Origin: Robiginitomaculum sp.
Lineage (GTDB): Bacteria > Pseudomonadota > Alphaproteobacteria > Caulobacterales > Maricaulaceae
Assembly: GCA_021776615.1 (NCBI GenBank)
Contig: JAJFFO010000007.1
Coordinates: 372,001 to 436,000, forward strand
Reading direction: 5' to 3'
DNA length: 64,000 nucleotides
Position numbers and translations under genes: made by a program. This document shows positions 48,625 to 56,929 of the stretch, one piece after another (within the stretch, counting starts at the first letter, position 1; each line of letters opens with the position of its first letter). The notes under the pieces are model-generated. The model saw nothing but the letters and a program-made list of their open reading frames with translations, was not told the origin of the DNA and did no database searches.

Positions 48625-48701
48625 TGGTACCGCCTCTTGGTCTCGAACCAAGGACCTCCGGTTCCACAAACCGGCGCTCTAACCTACTGAGCTAAGGCGG
48701 C
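48625..48701 (-). tRNA. tRNA-His (GTG)
   Basis: 77-nt cloverleaf with CCA encoded. Acceptor GCCGCCT/AGGCGGT (the first pair is G-U), D arm GCTC...GAGC, anticodon stem CCGGT/ACCGG with loop TTGTGGA (anticodon GTG), T arm CTTGG-TTCGAGA-CCAAG. The discriminator is A73 and the base before G1 is T, so there is no encoded G-1: the unusual alphaproteobacterial tRNA-His type. Confidence 0.96.
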
Positions 48702-48832
48702 ACATAATCATCCTTATGCGGGCGCGGAACCTAATGCGCTTGCCTCTTCAGGGCAAGATACGCACTGCAGTTCGGGGCAAGTTCGGGGCAATTTGAAGCA
48801 GCATAAGCACCCCTTAGGCCGCGTCGCTAATT

Positions 48833-49615
48833 TCACCCATACCCTTTGGAGCGGATATAGGCATCCAGCACCCGCACGCGGGTTTCCGGTGATGGGTGGG
48901 TGGATAGCAATTCGGGCTGTCTGCTGCCACCACTTTCAGCGGCCATGCGCTCCCACAAGCGCACAGATTGGTGCACATCATAGCCAGCTTTATGCATGTA
49001 ATCGACACCGATTTTGTCCGCTTCCAATTCATGCTTGCGCGAAAATGGCAACAAAATGCCGAATTGAACGCCAAGACCCAATATGGCGGCGATTTCGCCA
49101 TTATATTTGGAATCACTTTGCGACAAAGCCACACTGGCCAGCCCCATACCCGCTCCGGCAGCCATTTGCTGGCTATATCGTTCGGCCGCATGGCGAGCGC
49201 TCACATGGCCGGTTTCATGGCCCATAATGGCGGCAATCTGGTCATCATTTTCACTAAATTCCATAATCCCACGATAAAAACCGACCTTGCCGCCGGGCAT
49301 AACGAAGGCATTTTTATCGTCAGTGTCGAAGACCGCATATTCCCATTTTTCATTGGTGCGATTCGCGGCGGTAGAAATACGGCCGCCGACGCGGGTCAAT
49401 TGGTTGTTGAGCGCACGGTCGTTGGAAACCGGCGTTTCGGCTTTTACATCCGACCACGCACTGGCCGACAATTGAGCAAGCTGGCCCTCGGAAACTAACA
49501 TTAGTTGGGAACGACCAGTTACCGGATTGGTAGCGCAACCACTGGCGGCAAACGGTACGACGGTACCTGCCGCAAGGCCCCGAATTAGCGCGCGGCGTGA
49601 CATTTTAACATCCAT
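48833..49615 (-). CDS. M48-family zinc metalloprotease lipoprotein
   Basis: 260 residues. The twin-arginine-like start (SRRALIRGLAAGT) leads into a lipobox-like ASGC (Cys near 27), so it is probably a lipoprotein, perhaps Tat-exported. The HETGH zinc motif is near residue 133 and the second ligand motif HELEADKIG about 60 residues later. Similar to LoiP/YcaL/BepA-type periplasmic proteases that handle outer-membrane proteins. ATG 49615 follows GGAG at seven bases; ATG 49636 is the alternative. Divergent from the AsmA gene. Confidence 0.9.
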   Translation of the reverse strand: MDVKMSRRALIRGLAAGTVVPFAASGCATNPVTGRSQLMLVSEGQLAQLSASAWSDVKAETPVSNDRALNNQLTRVGGRISTAANRTNEKWEYAVFDTDDKNAFVMPGGKVGFYRGIMEFSENDDQIAAIMGHETGHVSARHAAERYSQQMAAGAGMGLASVALSQSDSKYNGEIAAILGLGVQFGILLPFSRKHELEADKIGVDYMHKAGYDVHQSVRLWERMAAESGGSRQPELLSTHPSPETRVRVLDAYIRSKGYG

Positions 49616-49727
49616 GAACTCACTCCTTTTCCCCAACCGGCCTTAAAAAGGCCATCCGATTGCCCCTAGTCTATACGTTTGATAACGAATATAGAAGTGC
49701 CGGGACGAGAATTCAGCGGAGAACAGA

Positions 49728-51761
49728 ATGCGCAAACTTGGCCTATTGATCATAATTTTGGTTTTGCTGGGCGGCGGTGCCATTGCCGGCGCGGCTTTCC
49801 TCATCCCCTCGGCATTTTACCAGCAAAAAATTGAAGACCGCGCCAGCCTTATTCTAGGCCGCGAAGTGCGCATTGAAGGCCCAGTGAATTTACGCTTTTG
49901 GCCAAGCCTGCAAGTTAAAGCCGAGGCAGTCAGTATCGCCAATCCACCAGGCTTTGGCCCCGATGGTTCTGAAAGCCAAAAATTCGCCAGCATGAAAGCC
50001 ATGCGCACCAGCGTTGCGCTGCTGCCTTTATTTTCTCGCAAAGTCGAAATTAAGGAATTCATTCTGGTTGAACCAAAAATCATGCTGGAGCGACGCCGCG
50101 ACGGCGCGGTTAATTGGGCGATTGGCGCAAATGCGCAAGCCAAAACCCGCGCGCAGGCCAATAGCGGCTTTGAGCGGCGGCCCGGCGCTTTGCCACTAAG
50201 TGCCTCATTTGGCGATGTGCGGTTGATTGATGGCGATATCAAAATCAACGATCGCTCCAATGGTAAAAGCCATCATTTGGCAAACGTCAATCTGACGCTG
50301 AAAATGCCCACGTTGAGCGCAAAAATGACCGCCAAAGGCAGCATGGCGTTTAATGGTAAGGATTACGCTGTGGATGCCACGCTTGGCGGGCTAAAGCCGT
50401 TTTTGGAAGGCGAGCATACTCCCCTGCAACTCAGCCTCGAAAATGCGCTATTCAATGCCCGCTTTGATGGTGCGTTTGCGAAAAGCAAAGACATGGTCGC
50501 CAATGGCACGCTAAGCGTCAAAGTGCCCTCCGTGCGGGCACTGGCGCAAGAAACCGGTGCCGCGCTGCCCCCCTCAGCAGATACATTCGGCGCGTTTTCC
50601 ATCGATGGCATGGCCAAGGCGACCACCAAAAGCTTTTCGTTCCAAGACGCTAAATTACGGTTTGATGCCTTGGTTGGCGAGGGTAGCTTTGGCGTAGTTT
50701 TCGCCGGGGCGCGACCAAAATTAACCGGCAATTTGACCATGGACCGGCTGGATATCACCCCGTATTTGCCGCCGCAAACCGCCGCCCGCGCCGGGGTGCC
50801 ACCATGGAGTACGGCGACGTTTAATCTGGGCATGTTAAAAGCCGCCGATGCGCGCTTTAAATTTACCCTGAACAGTTTGAAAATGCGCGAAATAAGCATT
50901 GGGAACAGCGTTCTTGAAACTGCTTTGGTAAATGGTCGTTTGCAAGCGGATTTGGTCAAAATGGAGCTTTATGAGGGCCAAGGCACCGGCACCATCGTGG
51001 TCAATGCGCGCGGCCGCACCCCATCTTTCTCGCTGACCAGCGATATTACCGATGTGGCGTTTCAACCGCTATTGACGGACAGCGTCAAATTTCGCCGTTT
51101 AGCCGGCACCGGTAATGCCAGCCTGTCGCTTTTATCGTCCGGAAGCTCCCAAGCTGAGGTCATGAATACAATTTCCGGCACCGGCAAATTCCACGTCAAA
51201 GACGGCAAGATTATCGGCGTTAATCTGGCCTCGGTATTGCGCACCGCCAAAACCCTGCTGCTGGGCAATGATGGCAGCAGCAATGCCAAGGAAGAACAAG
51301 TCACCGATTTTTCCGACCTTTCGGCAAGCTTCAAAACCAATAATGGCGTTGCCCGCACGGAGGACTTTTTGCTTTCTGCCCCGGTCATTCGGGTGCCCGG
51401 CAAGGGCCTGCTGGATATTGGCGGGCAGACCGTGGACTTTCGCCTCACTCCACGCGCCGTAGCGTCTTTGGAAGGCCAAGGCGGCAAGACAGATTTGGGT
51501 GGCATAGAAGCACCATTTCGCATTCACGGCCCGTGGAATTCCATCAAAGCCGGGCTTGATAAAAGCGCGATCAAGAATGTCGCCAAAAAGAAAATTGGAA
51601 AATTCCTTAGTCGGCAATTGGGCGGCGGCGATGGCGATAGTGCTGGTGAGGGCAGCCAATTGGACGATAATGGCCAAGCACGGGAGAAATCCAGCGAGGA
51701 AAAGGCCATTGATGCCATTGGCAGCTTGTTCAAAAAGAAAAAGAAAAAAAAGAAGGATTAG
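49728..51761 (+). CDS. AsmA-family protein
   Basis: 677-residue envelope protein with one N-terminal transmembrane helix (about 4-27) and a large periplasmic part. It starts with the AsmA signature (IEDRASLILGREVRIEGPV, then FWPSLQVKAEAVSIANPPGF) and has the C-terminal AsmA_2 region with repeated beta segments (SLASVLRTAKTLL, DFSDLSASFKTNNGV, RVPGKGLLDIGGQTVDFRL), fitting the lipid-transport groove proteins of the AsmA/TamB/YhdP group. The end is a run of lysines (KKKKKKKD). A role in outer-membrane lipid balance is likely by family. Confidence 0.93.
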   Translation: MRKLGLLIIILVLLGGGAIAGAAFLIPSAFYQQKIEDRASLILGREVRIEGPVNLRFWPSLQVKAEAVSIANPPGFGPDGSESQKFASMKAMRTSVALLPLFSRKVEIKEFILVEPKIMLERRRDGAVNWAIGANAQAKTRAQANSGFERRPGALPLSASFGDVRLIDGDIKINDRSNGKSHHLANVNLTLKMPTLSAKMTAKGSMAFNGKDYAVDATLGGLKPFLEGEHTPLQLSLENALFNARFDGAFAKSKDMVANGTLSVKVPSVRALAQETGAALPPSADTFGAFSIDGMAKATTKSFSFQDAKLRFDALVGEGSFGVVFAGARPKLTGNLTMDRLDITPYLPPQTAARAGVPPWSTATFNLGMLKAADARFKFTLNSLKMREISIGNSVLETALVNGRLQADLVKMELYEGQGTGTIVVNARGRTPSFSLTSDITDVAFQPLLTDSVKFRRLAGTGNASLSLLSSGSSQAEVMNTISGTGKFHVKDGKIIGVNLASVLRTAKTLLLGNDGSSNAKEEQVTDFSDLSASFKTNNGVARTEDFLLSAPVIRVPGKGLLDIGGQTVDFRLTPRAVASLEGQGGKTDLGGIEAPFRIHGPWNSIKAGLDKSAIKNVAKKKIGKFLSRQLGGGDGDSAGEGSQLDDNGQAREKSSEEKAIDAIGSLFKKKKKKKKD

Positions 51762-52059
51762 TCTGCAGAGCCCAGAGACCCCCTGCTAAGTACTTTGCTG
51801 ACGACGTAGACCGCGCCCATATATGATTTGGTTCCAGCCTTGCAGTCAAATGGCGCATCAGGCACAGTATATGAAAGGAAGCAGAGAATGCCTCCGCATG
51901 GGCCCTAAATCACGGAACCCATGTCACGGGAGACACGTATCGCGGCGCTTTCGGGTTTTGCACAAAACTGGGCCGCATTGAATAAAACAATACTTGTTCA
52001 GTTTGCGTTCAAACTTGGTTTGCCAAAATCGCGCCATTAAGCATCACACGGGGACAATC
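51762..52059. other. Intergenic region before the crystallin-like gene
   Basis: About 300 bp without a supported gene. The last 90 bp are AT-richer (AATAAAACAATAC near 51980) and probably contain the promoter of the next gene. No terminator with a T tract follows the asmA-like gene. Confidence 0.4.
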
Positions 52060-53319
52060 ATGAAACTCAATGCCGCATTCATCACCAGCGCCCTTACCTT
52101 GCTTGGTGGATTTAGCCCGGCCCACGCCGACGACGTTGAAACCGTCGGCACGCCCGGCCTGACGCTTTATTCGATGCCAAATCTTGGCGGGCGCAGCGTG
52201 CAAATCGCGCGCGATACGCCAAAGCTGAAACCTTTGGGGTTTGCCGGCACGGCGATGAGTATGAAGGTCACCGGCGGCCAATGGGAAGTATGTGACGGCA
52301 ATCAATATAGAGGCACCTGCGAAGTTTTCGGGCCCGGTGAATATCACTTCGGGCTTTTCAACTGGGGCAATAAAATCAAATCCGTGCACCGGGTCCGCCG
52401 CGGCACAGCACTGATAACCCTGTTTGCAGGCGCAAATATGCAAGGAAAAAGTCACACCTATGCCAACACTATGCCCCGCATTAAAGACTTCGCTACCAAT
52501 GATTTTGCCCATTCCGCCAAAGTGACTGGCGGCGAATGGGTATTGTGTGCCGACAGCGGCGGTAAAGGAAAATGCGAAACCATACGCCGGGACGTGCCAC
52601 GTTTGGCGACCATCGGCCTGGCCGGATCAATCTCTTCCCTATACCGCGCCGCAGATTGGCGTGACAGCAGCCTGAGCGGCGGCGAATATGGTAGCGACGG
52701 CTATACAGATGGATCCGGCGGTGCGGGTTATAACAATGGCTATGGGCGCAATAATCGCCGCCCGCAAATCACGCTTTATGCGGGCACTGACTTTACCGGC
52801 GCGCGCATGACCCTTGATGGCAGCGAGGCGGATTTGCGCAATTCAAGCTTTTCCAATACCGCCCTGTCCGCACAGGTTTTGGGCGGCGTTTGGGAATTGT
52901 GCGATGGCGCGAATTTTACCAAGACCTGCAAAACTATTGATCGTGACGAGCCAGATCTTGGCAATATCTATCTGAGCTATCTCGTCACCTCATTGCGCCC
53001 GATAGAGGGTGGTCGCACTGGCGACGGGCGACGGGACGACGGACGGCGGGCGGATCTGGGCCGCAACGGCGTGGAAGGTTTGCGCACGGTGTTCTTCCCC
53101 GAGCCAACCTATCGCAATGAGGCCGTGGCCAGTTGTCTGTATAACAATACACAATGCGGCGCCGAAGCCGCTGATGCGTTTTGCCGCGAATCCGGGCTAA
53201 GGCAATCGGTGTATTTTGATGAAGCAAATAGCTATCGTCCGCCTTATCTGCTGGGCGAAGGGCGCATTGCGCGAAGATCTTCTCAAACTCGACTTGTCGA
53301 TGTCTTGTGTCGCCGCTGA
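52060..53319 (+). CDS. Secreted protein with three beta/gamma-crystallin domains
   Basis: 419 residues with a signal peptide cleaved near AHADD. Three homologous beta/gamma-crystallin-like units (about 28-105, 110-190, 245-320) each start TLY or ITL(Y/F), have a GG-x-W-(E/V)-(V/L)-C core and a second cysteine a dozen residues later, and include F-x-G-x segments of Greek-key motifs. Units 2 and 3 are joined by a Gly/Tyr/Asn-rich linker. The C-terminal 80 residues have four cysteines. Such domains often bind calcium and stabilise surface proteins; role unknown. ATG 52060 lies in front of a clear signal peptide. Confidence 0.8.
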   Translation: MKLNAAFITSALTLLGGFSPAHADDVETVGTPGLTLYSMPNLGGRSVQIARDTPKLKPLGFAGTAMSMKVTGGQWEVCDGNQYRGTCEVFGPGEYHFGLFNWGNKIKSVHRVRRGTALITLFAGANMQGKSHTYANTMPRIKDFATNDFAHSAKVTGGEWVLCADSGGKGKCETIRRDVPRLATIGLAGSISSLYRAADWRDSSLSGGEYGSDGYTDGSGGAGYNNGYGRNNRRPQITLYAGTDFTGARMTLDGSEADLRNSSFSNTALSAQVLGGVWELCDGANFTKTCKTIDRDEPDLGNIYLSYLVTSLRPIEGGRTGDGRRDDGRRADLGRNGVEGLRTVFFPEPTYRNEAVASCLYNNTQCGAEAADAFCRESGLRQSVYFDEANSYRPPYLLGEGRIARRSSQTRLVDVLCRR

Positions 53320-53427
53320 GACAATTTAGGTGCGGCAAATTAACCGGCGCAATCATAATTTTGTGCTGGTATTTACTTGGGAAATAAAGCATTATTACGC
53401 TTTATCTAACGCCATTAGGAGGAAAAT

Positions 53428-53769
53428 ATGGCTGGATGGTTTGATCTTAAAAGAGCAAAGAATGGGGAATTTTTCTTCACCCTCGTCGCTGGCAATGGTG
53501 AGATTGTCGGTAAATCCGAAATGTACAAAGCCAAAGCAAGTGCCAAAAACGGCATTGAATCGGTGAAGAAAAACGGTGGGGACCGCTCCCGATTCAAAGA
53601 CCCATGGGAAGGCAATGGCGGCAAATGGTATTTTGCCCTCAAAGCACGCAATGGCGAAGTGATTTTGGCCAGTCAGGGATATAGCTCGCAAAGCGGTGCC
53701 GAAGATGGCATTGGCGCTATTGCCCGTGCGGCAGATGGCGCGCCCACCAAGGACATTTCAGACTCTTAA
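53428..53769 (+). CDS. YegP-family (DUF1508) protein
   Basis: 113-residue cytoplasmic protein made of two DUF1508 repeats: FDLKRAKNGEFFFTLVAGNG and, 50 residues on, GKWYFALKARNGEVILASQG, each followed by a G-I-x-(S/A)-(V/I) element. The fold is a small tandem betabetabeta-alpha unit of unknown function, found across proteobacteria. AGGAGG lies seven bases before ATG. Ends at a strong terminator. Confidence 0.92.
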   Translation: MAGWFDLKRAKNGEFFFTLVAGNGEIVGKSEMYKAKASAKNGIESVKKNGGDRSRFKDPWEGNGGKWYFALKARNGEVILASQGYSSQSGAEDGIGAIARAADGAPTKDISDS

Positions 53770-53798
53770 GCGTTATTTTAAAATTTAGAGACTTTAGA

Positions 53799-53829
53799 AC
53801 GGCCGGGGCAATCGCTCCGGCCGTTTTTT
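53799..53829 (+). terminator. Intrinsic terminator after yegP-like gene
   Basis: Stem ACGGCCGG/CCGGCCGT with a 10-base loop (53799-53824), then T6. Confidence 0.92.
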
Positions 53830-53894
53830 ATGGTGTTGGCAGGCCTTGAAGCAAAATCCGCTTGACCGGCACGCAAATTCCTATGATTAAAGCC

Positions 53895-54010
53895 CTACTC
53901 ATCAAGACCAGCTGAGGGAAAGGCCCTTTGACGCTGGAGCAACCCCGTTCATTTTTTGAACGGAAGGTGCTAATTCCTCGCTCGCCTTTTGGTGGTCGAC
54001 AGATGAGAAG
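53895..54010 (+). promoter_or_regulatory. SAM-I (S-box) riboswitch upstream of metX
   Basis: P1 CTCATC (53898) pairs with GATGAG (54002). Inside are the S-box core elements in order: ATCAAGA, P2 CCAGC/GCTGG enclosing the kink-turn TGAGGGA and GGCCC, GCAACC, the P3 hairpin CCGTTCA/TGAACGG, the J3/4 consensus AAGGTGCTAATTCC, and a P4 hairpin (CGCC/GGTG). It should lower metX-metB expression when S-adenosylmethionine is plentiful. There is no T-rich terminator; the downstream hairpin 54007-54032 and the pairing of AGGG (the metX ribosome site, 54065) with CCCT at 54057 or TCCCT at 54031 suggest control of translation. Confidence 0.93.
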
Positions 54011-54077
54011 CGAAGGCAGCAACCTTCACTTCCCTAACTGTCATGCGATGGATTGGCCCTGAGAAGGGACGAAGACC

Positions 54078-55058
54078 ATGGCGCGAGACATCAATCTGCT
54101 TCGCCGCGATATTGTGTTGGAAAATGGCGATGGCTTGGCCGTCGACCGCATTCGTGCGCGGCTTTATGGCCGGGCTGACAAGCCATTACTGATTGTACTG
54201 GGCGGCATTTCCGCCTCGCGCTTTATCGCCGATGGGCCAGACAAATCCGCCGGTTGGTGGTCGCCCTTGATTGGGCCGAATGCGGCCATTGATTTAAACC
54301 GGTTTCAGGTGCTGGGGTTGGAATTTGCCCCTGGCAATGACCAGGATGACGACGATGAGGAGGACGGGCCGACGCCGCGCATTACCAGTTTTGATCAGGC
54401 TGAACGGATAAAAGCATTGCTCGCGCATTTGGGTGTGCAAAGGGTGGCGGCAATTATTGGCTCCAGCTATGGCGGCATGGTGGCCTTGGCATTTGCGCAA
54501 AAATACCCGCATGCCATTGGCGCGCAATGTATCATCAGCGCCGCGCACCAGCCGTTCGCCATGGGCGTGGCGTGGCGCGGTATTCAGCGGCGCATCGTGC
54601 GCATGGCCTTGCAAGCTGGGCAGGGCGGCGAGGGTTTGAAGCTGGCCAGACAATTGGCCATGACCTCGTATCGCTCGGCCGAAGAATTTGACCAGCGCTT
54701 TACCGGCCGCCTTACGGGCACCGCGCCCGAGCGTTTTGACGTCTGTGATTATCTCATTGCCTGCGGCGATAAATTCGCCGCCACCATGCCGGCCCGGCGG
54801 TTTTTGGCGCTTTCTGAATCGCTGGATTTGCACAAGGCCGAGCCCGAAAGCATTAGCGCGCCGACATTGCTTATCGCCTCGCGTTCGGACCAATTGGTGC
54901 CGCCCGCGCAAATGCAGGATTTGCAAAGCCGTCTTGGCGGCCCGGCGACGCTAACCATTATTAATTCGCTTTATGGCCACGACGCCTTTTTGAAAGAAAC
55001 CGAAGCTCTGGCCCCGATCCTGAACACCTTCATCCGCGAGAATTGTCATGACCTCTGA
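54078..55058 (+). CDS. metX: Homoserine O-acyltransferase MetX (probably succinyl form)
   Basis: First committed step of methionine synthesis: activates homoserine with an acyl-CoA. Alpha/beta hydrolase fold of 326 residues, shorter than classic MetX. Nucleophile motif GSSYGGMVAL near residue 133, acid in SRSDQLVP near 275, and base in YGHDAFLKE near 305. Because the next gene encodes a true MetB (cystathionine synthase), O-succinylhomoserine is the more likely product, though residue identity alone cannot prove acyl specificity. Under the SAM-I riboswitch. Its end overlaps metB by 11 bases. Confidence 0.9.
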   Translation: MARDINLLRRDIVLENGDGLAVDRIRARLYGRADKPLLIVLGGISASRFIADGPDKSAGWWSPLIGPNAAIDLNRFQVLGLEFAPGNDQDDDDEEDGPTPRITSFDQAERIKALLAHLGVQRVAAIIGSSYGGMVALAFAQKYPHAIGAQCIISAAHQPFAMGVAWRGIQRRIVRMALQAGQGGEGLKLARQLAMTSYRSAEEFDQRFTGRLTGTAPERFDVCDYLIACGDKFAATMPARRFLALSESLDLHKAEPESISAPTLLIASRSDQLVPPAQMQDLQSRLGGPATLTIINSLYGHDAFLKETEALAPILNTFIRENCHDL

Positions 55059-56223
55059 AACCCCGCCAACGCCCAATGGCACCCCCAATGCAACCTTATG
55101 CGCCACTGCGCAAATTGGCGTGGATAGCGCCTATGGCGCGGTGATACCGCCGCTTTATCTGTCCAGCACCTACAAGTTCGAAGGGTTGGGAAAAATCGGG
55201 GCTTATGATTATGGGCGCGGCGGCAACCCCAATCGTGACGGCTTGGCCCAAGCGGTGGCGCAAATGGAAGGCGGCGCAGATGGCGTGGTCACGGCGTCAG
55301 GCATGGCGGCGATTGATCTGGTGTTGAACTTGTTAGCACCGGAACAATTAGTCATCGCCCCGCACGATTGTTATGGCGGCACTCAACGGCTTTTGAATGC
55401 GCGCCAACAACAAGGCCGTTTGCGCGTGCAATTCATTGATCAAAGCGATGCGGCGGCGATAGCCAATGCGCTTGGACAAAACCCGGCAATGGTCCTCGTT
55501 GAAACCCCCAGCAACCCGCTCATGCGTCTGGTCGACATTGCCCGATTGGCCGATGCTGCCCACGGTGTGGGCGCATTATTAGTTTGCGACAATACGTTTT
55601 TATCGCCGGCGCGGCAGCGCCCGTTAACGCTGGGCGCAGATTTGGTCGTGCATTCGGCGACCAAATTTCTCAATGGCCATAGCGATGTGGTGGGCGGTAT
55701 TGCCATCGCCAAAACCAAAGAATGCGCGAAACGCTTAAGCTGGTGGGCCAATTGTACCGGCACCACCGGCGCGCCGTTTGACAGCTATCTGATTTTGCGC
55801 GGCCTACGCACCTTGCACGCCCGCATGGATGTTCAAGAAGCCAATGCCACCAAAATTGCGCACTTTTTGGAGGCGCACCCGCGCGTGTCGGCGGTGCATT
55901 ATCCCGGCCTGCCATCCTGCACCGGCTTTGCCATTGCCAAAAAACAACAATCCGGACCGGGGGCCGTGCTTAGCTTCACCCTCAATACCAATAGAGACGG
56001 GCTTGGTGCCTTTTTGGCAAACACCGGCCTGTTTCAATTGGCGGAAAGCTTGGGCGGTACAGAAAGCCTGATCTGCCACCCCGCCTCCATGACCCACCGC
56101 GCTATGGACCAAGATGCCCAAGCCCGCGCCGGCATAGGCAGTACTTTATTACGTCTCTCCGTCGGTCTGGAACGCAATGAAGACCAGGTGAGCGCCCTAA
56201 AAACCATGTTTGCAGCGCTATAG
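55048..56223 (+). CDS. metB: Cystathionine gamma-synthase MetB
   Basis: PLP enzyme joining an acylhomoserine with cysteine to make cystathionine. 391 residues. YDYGRGGNPNRD near residue 50, APHDCYGGTQRL, DNTFLSPARQRPL, and the PLP lysine in HSATKFLNGHSDVVGG (near 210), all very close to E. coli MetB rather than to direct sulfhydrylases. C-terminal ESLGGTESLICHPASMTH is also MetB-like. Same transcript as metX, 11-base overlap. Confidence 0.93.
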   Translation: MTSETPPTPNGTPNATLCATAQIGVDSAYGAVIPPLYLSSTYKFEGLGKIGAYDYGRGGNPNRDGLAQAVAQMEGGADGVVTASGMAAIDLVLNLLAPEQLVIAPHDCYGGTQRLLNARQQQGRLRVQFIDQSDAAAIANALGQNPAMVLVETPSNPLMRLVDIARLADAAHGVGALLVCDNTFLSPARQRPLTLGADLVVHSATKFLNGHSDVVGGIAIAKTKECAKRLSWWANCTGTTGAPFDSYLILRGLRTLHARMDVQEANATKIAHFLEAHPRVSAVHYPGLPSCTGFAIAKKQQSGPGAVLSFTLNTNRDGLGAFLANTGLFQLAESLGGTESLICHPASMTHRAMDQDAQARAGIGSTLLRLSVGLERNEDQVSALKTMFAAL

Positions 56224-56628
56224 CGCGACGATTCGCAATAATTACCTGCCCATAGAGGGCTGAACTGAAGCCTTATTGCCGTCCAAATACGGCGCATGCG
56301 TGGATTCGCACCCGCATTAACCCCCAGATTAACCATGACCAGGCGGCCAATGCCTTTGTCACAACAAAAAAACTGCATAAATTTTCACTTTATCCTTAAT
56401 GTTTGAAAAACATAGTTTTCAATGACTTAACTAGCCAAACATTACCAAATTGATCGTTTATTACCAACTATTCATCGTTTTACGATAAATTTTACTTGAT
56501 TGTTTTTCGATATGTGTTTATTGATTATCGACATGGACGGGAAACACCCCGCCCTTAAACACCACGGCCCAAAAAGAGGCCAATCGGTCAAGCCCCCTCC
56601 CCCCTGGGGCTAAATGAGGAGAAGAAAA
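56224..56628. other. AT-rich intergenic region with inverted repeats
   Basis: No gene seen. Two small palindromes stand out: TTGAAAA-6-TTTTCAA (56403-56422) and ATCGT-3-ACGAT (56474-56486), in an AT-rich 150-bp stretch that probably holds the promoter and operator of the 37-residue gene downstream. Confidence 0.5.
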
Positions 56629-56742
56629 ATGGTACGTCTTGGTAATAATTTATTTCAATCAATCGCTGGCGTTGTCTTTTACACCGCCGTGCTGGCAACG
56701 ATCACCCTATCTATTGCCGCAGCCCTTGGTCCTTTGGCGTAA
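56629..56742 (+). CDS. 37-residue membrane peptide, unknown
   Basis: Short reading frame with an excellent ribosome site GAGGAG seven bases before ATG. The peptide starts MVRLGNN, then has one hydrophobic helix (about 10-34, IAGVVFYTAVLATITLSIAA, broken by the reader limit) and ends GPLA. It has its own AT-rich upstream region with palindromes and its own terminator downstream (56826), so it is a self-contained transcription unit. No homologue recognised; a small membrane regulator is possible. Confidence 0.6.
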   Translation: MVRLGNNLFQSIAGVVFYTAVLATITLSIAAALGPLA

Positions 56743-56825
56743 TTGTACGCCCAAGCCCGCGGCCTGAATGTGGAGAAGCCGCAGGTTCTACATAATCCAC
56801 AACCCCCCTGCCCCCCAGCAGACTA

Positions 56826-56854
56826 GACCCTGGCGCCCCCCGCCGGGGTCTTTT
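56826..56854 (+). terminator. Terminator after the 37-residue gene
   Basis: Ten-base stem GACCCTGGCG/CGCCGGGGTC (one G-T pair) with a 5-base loop, followed by TTTTC. Lies 84 bases after the small gene. Confidence 0.8.
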
Positions 56855-56929
56855 CATAGGAGAATAGCCTCTCAACAGGCAAAACGCGGGTTATTTTAAG
56901 CCCTTGCCACCTAATCAAATGCCTAAGCT

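Noticed and set aside
48585-48832. Possible integrated element at tRNA-His
   Set aside because: No integrase, no direct repeat of the tRNA 3' end seen nearby, and flanking genes look chromosomal.
51889-51909. Six-codon frame with an AAGGAAG ribosome-like site
   Set aside because: Too short to support as a gene; no downstream coupling to the crystallin gene seen.
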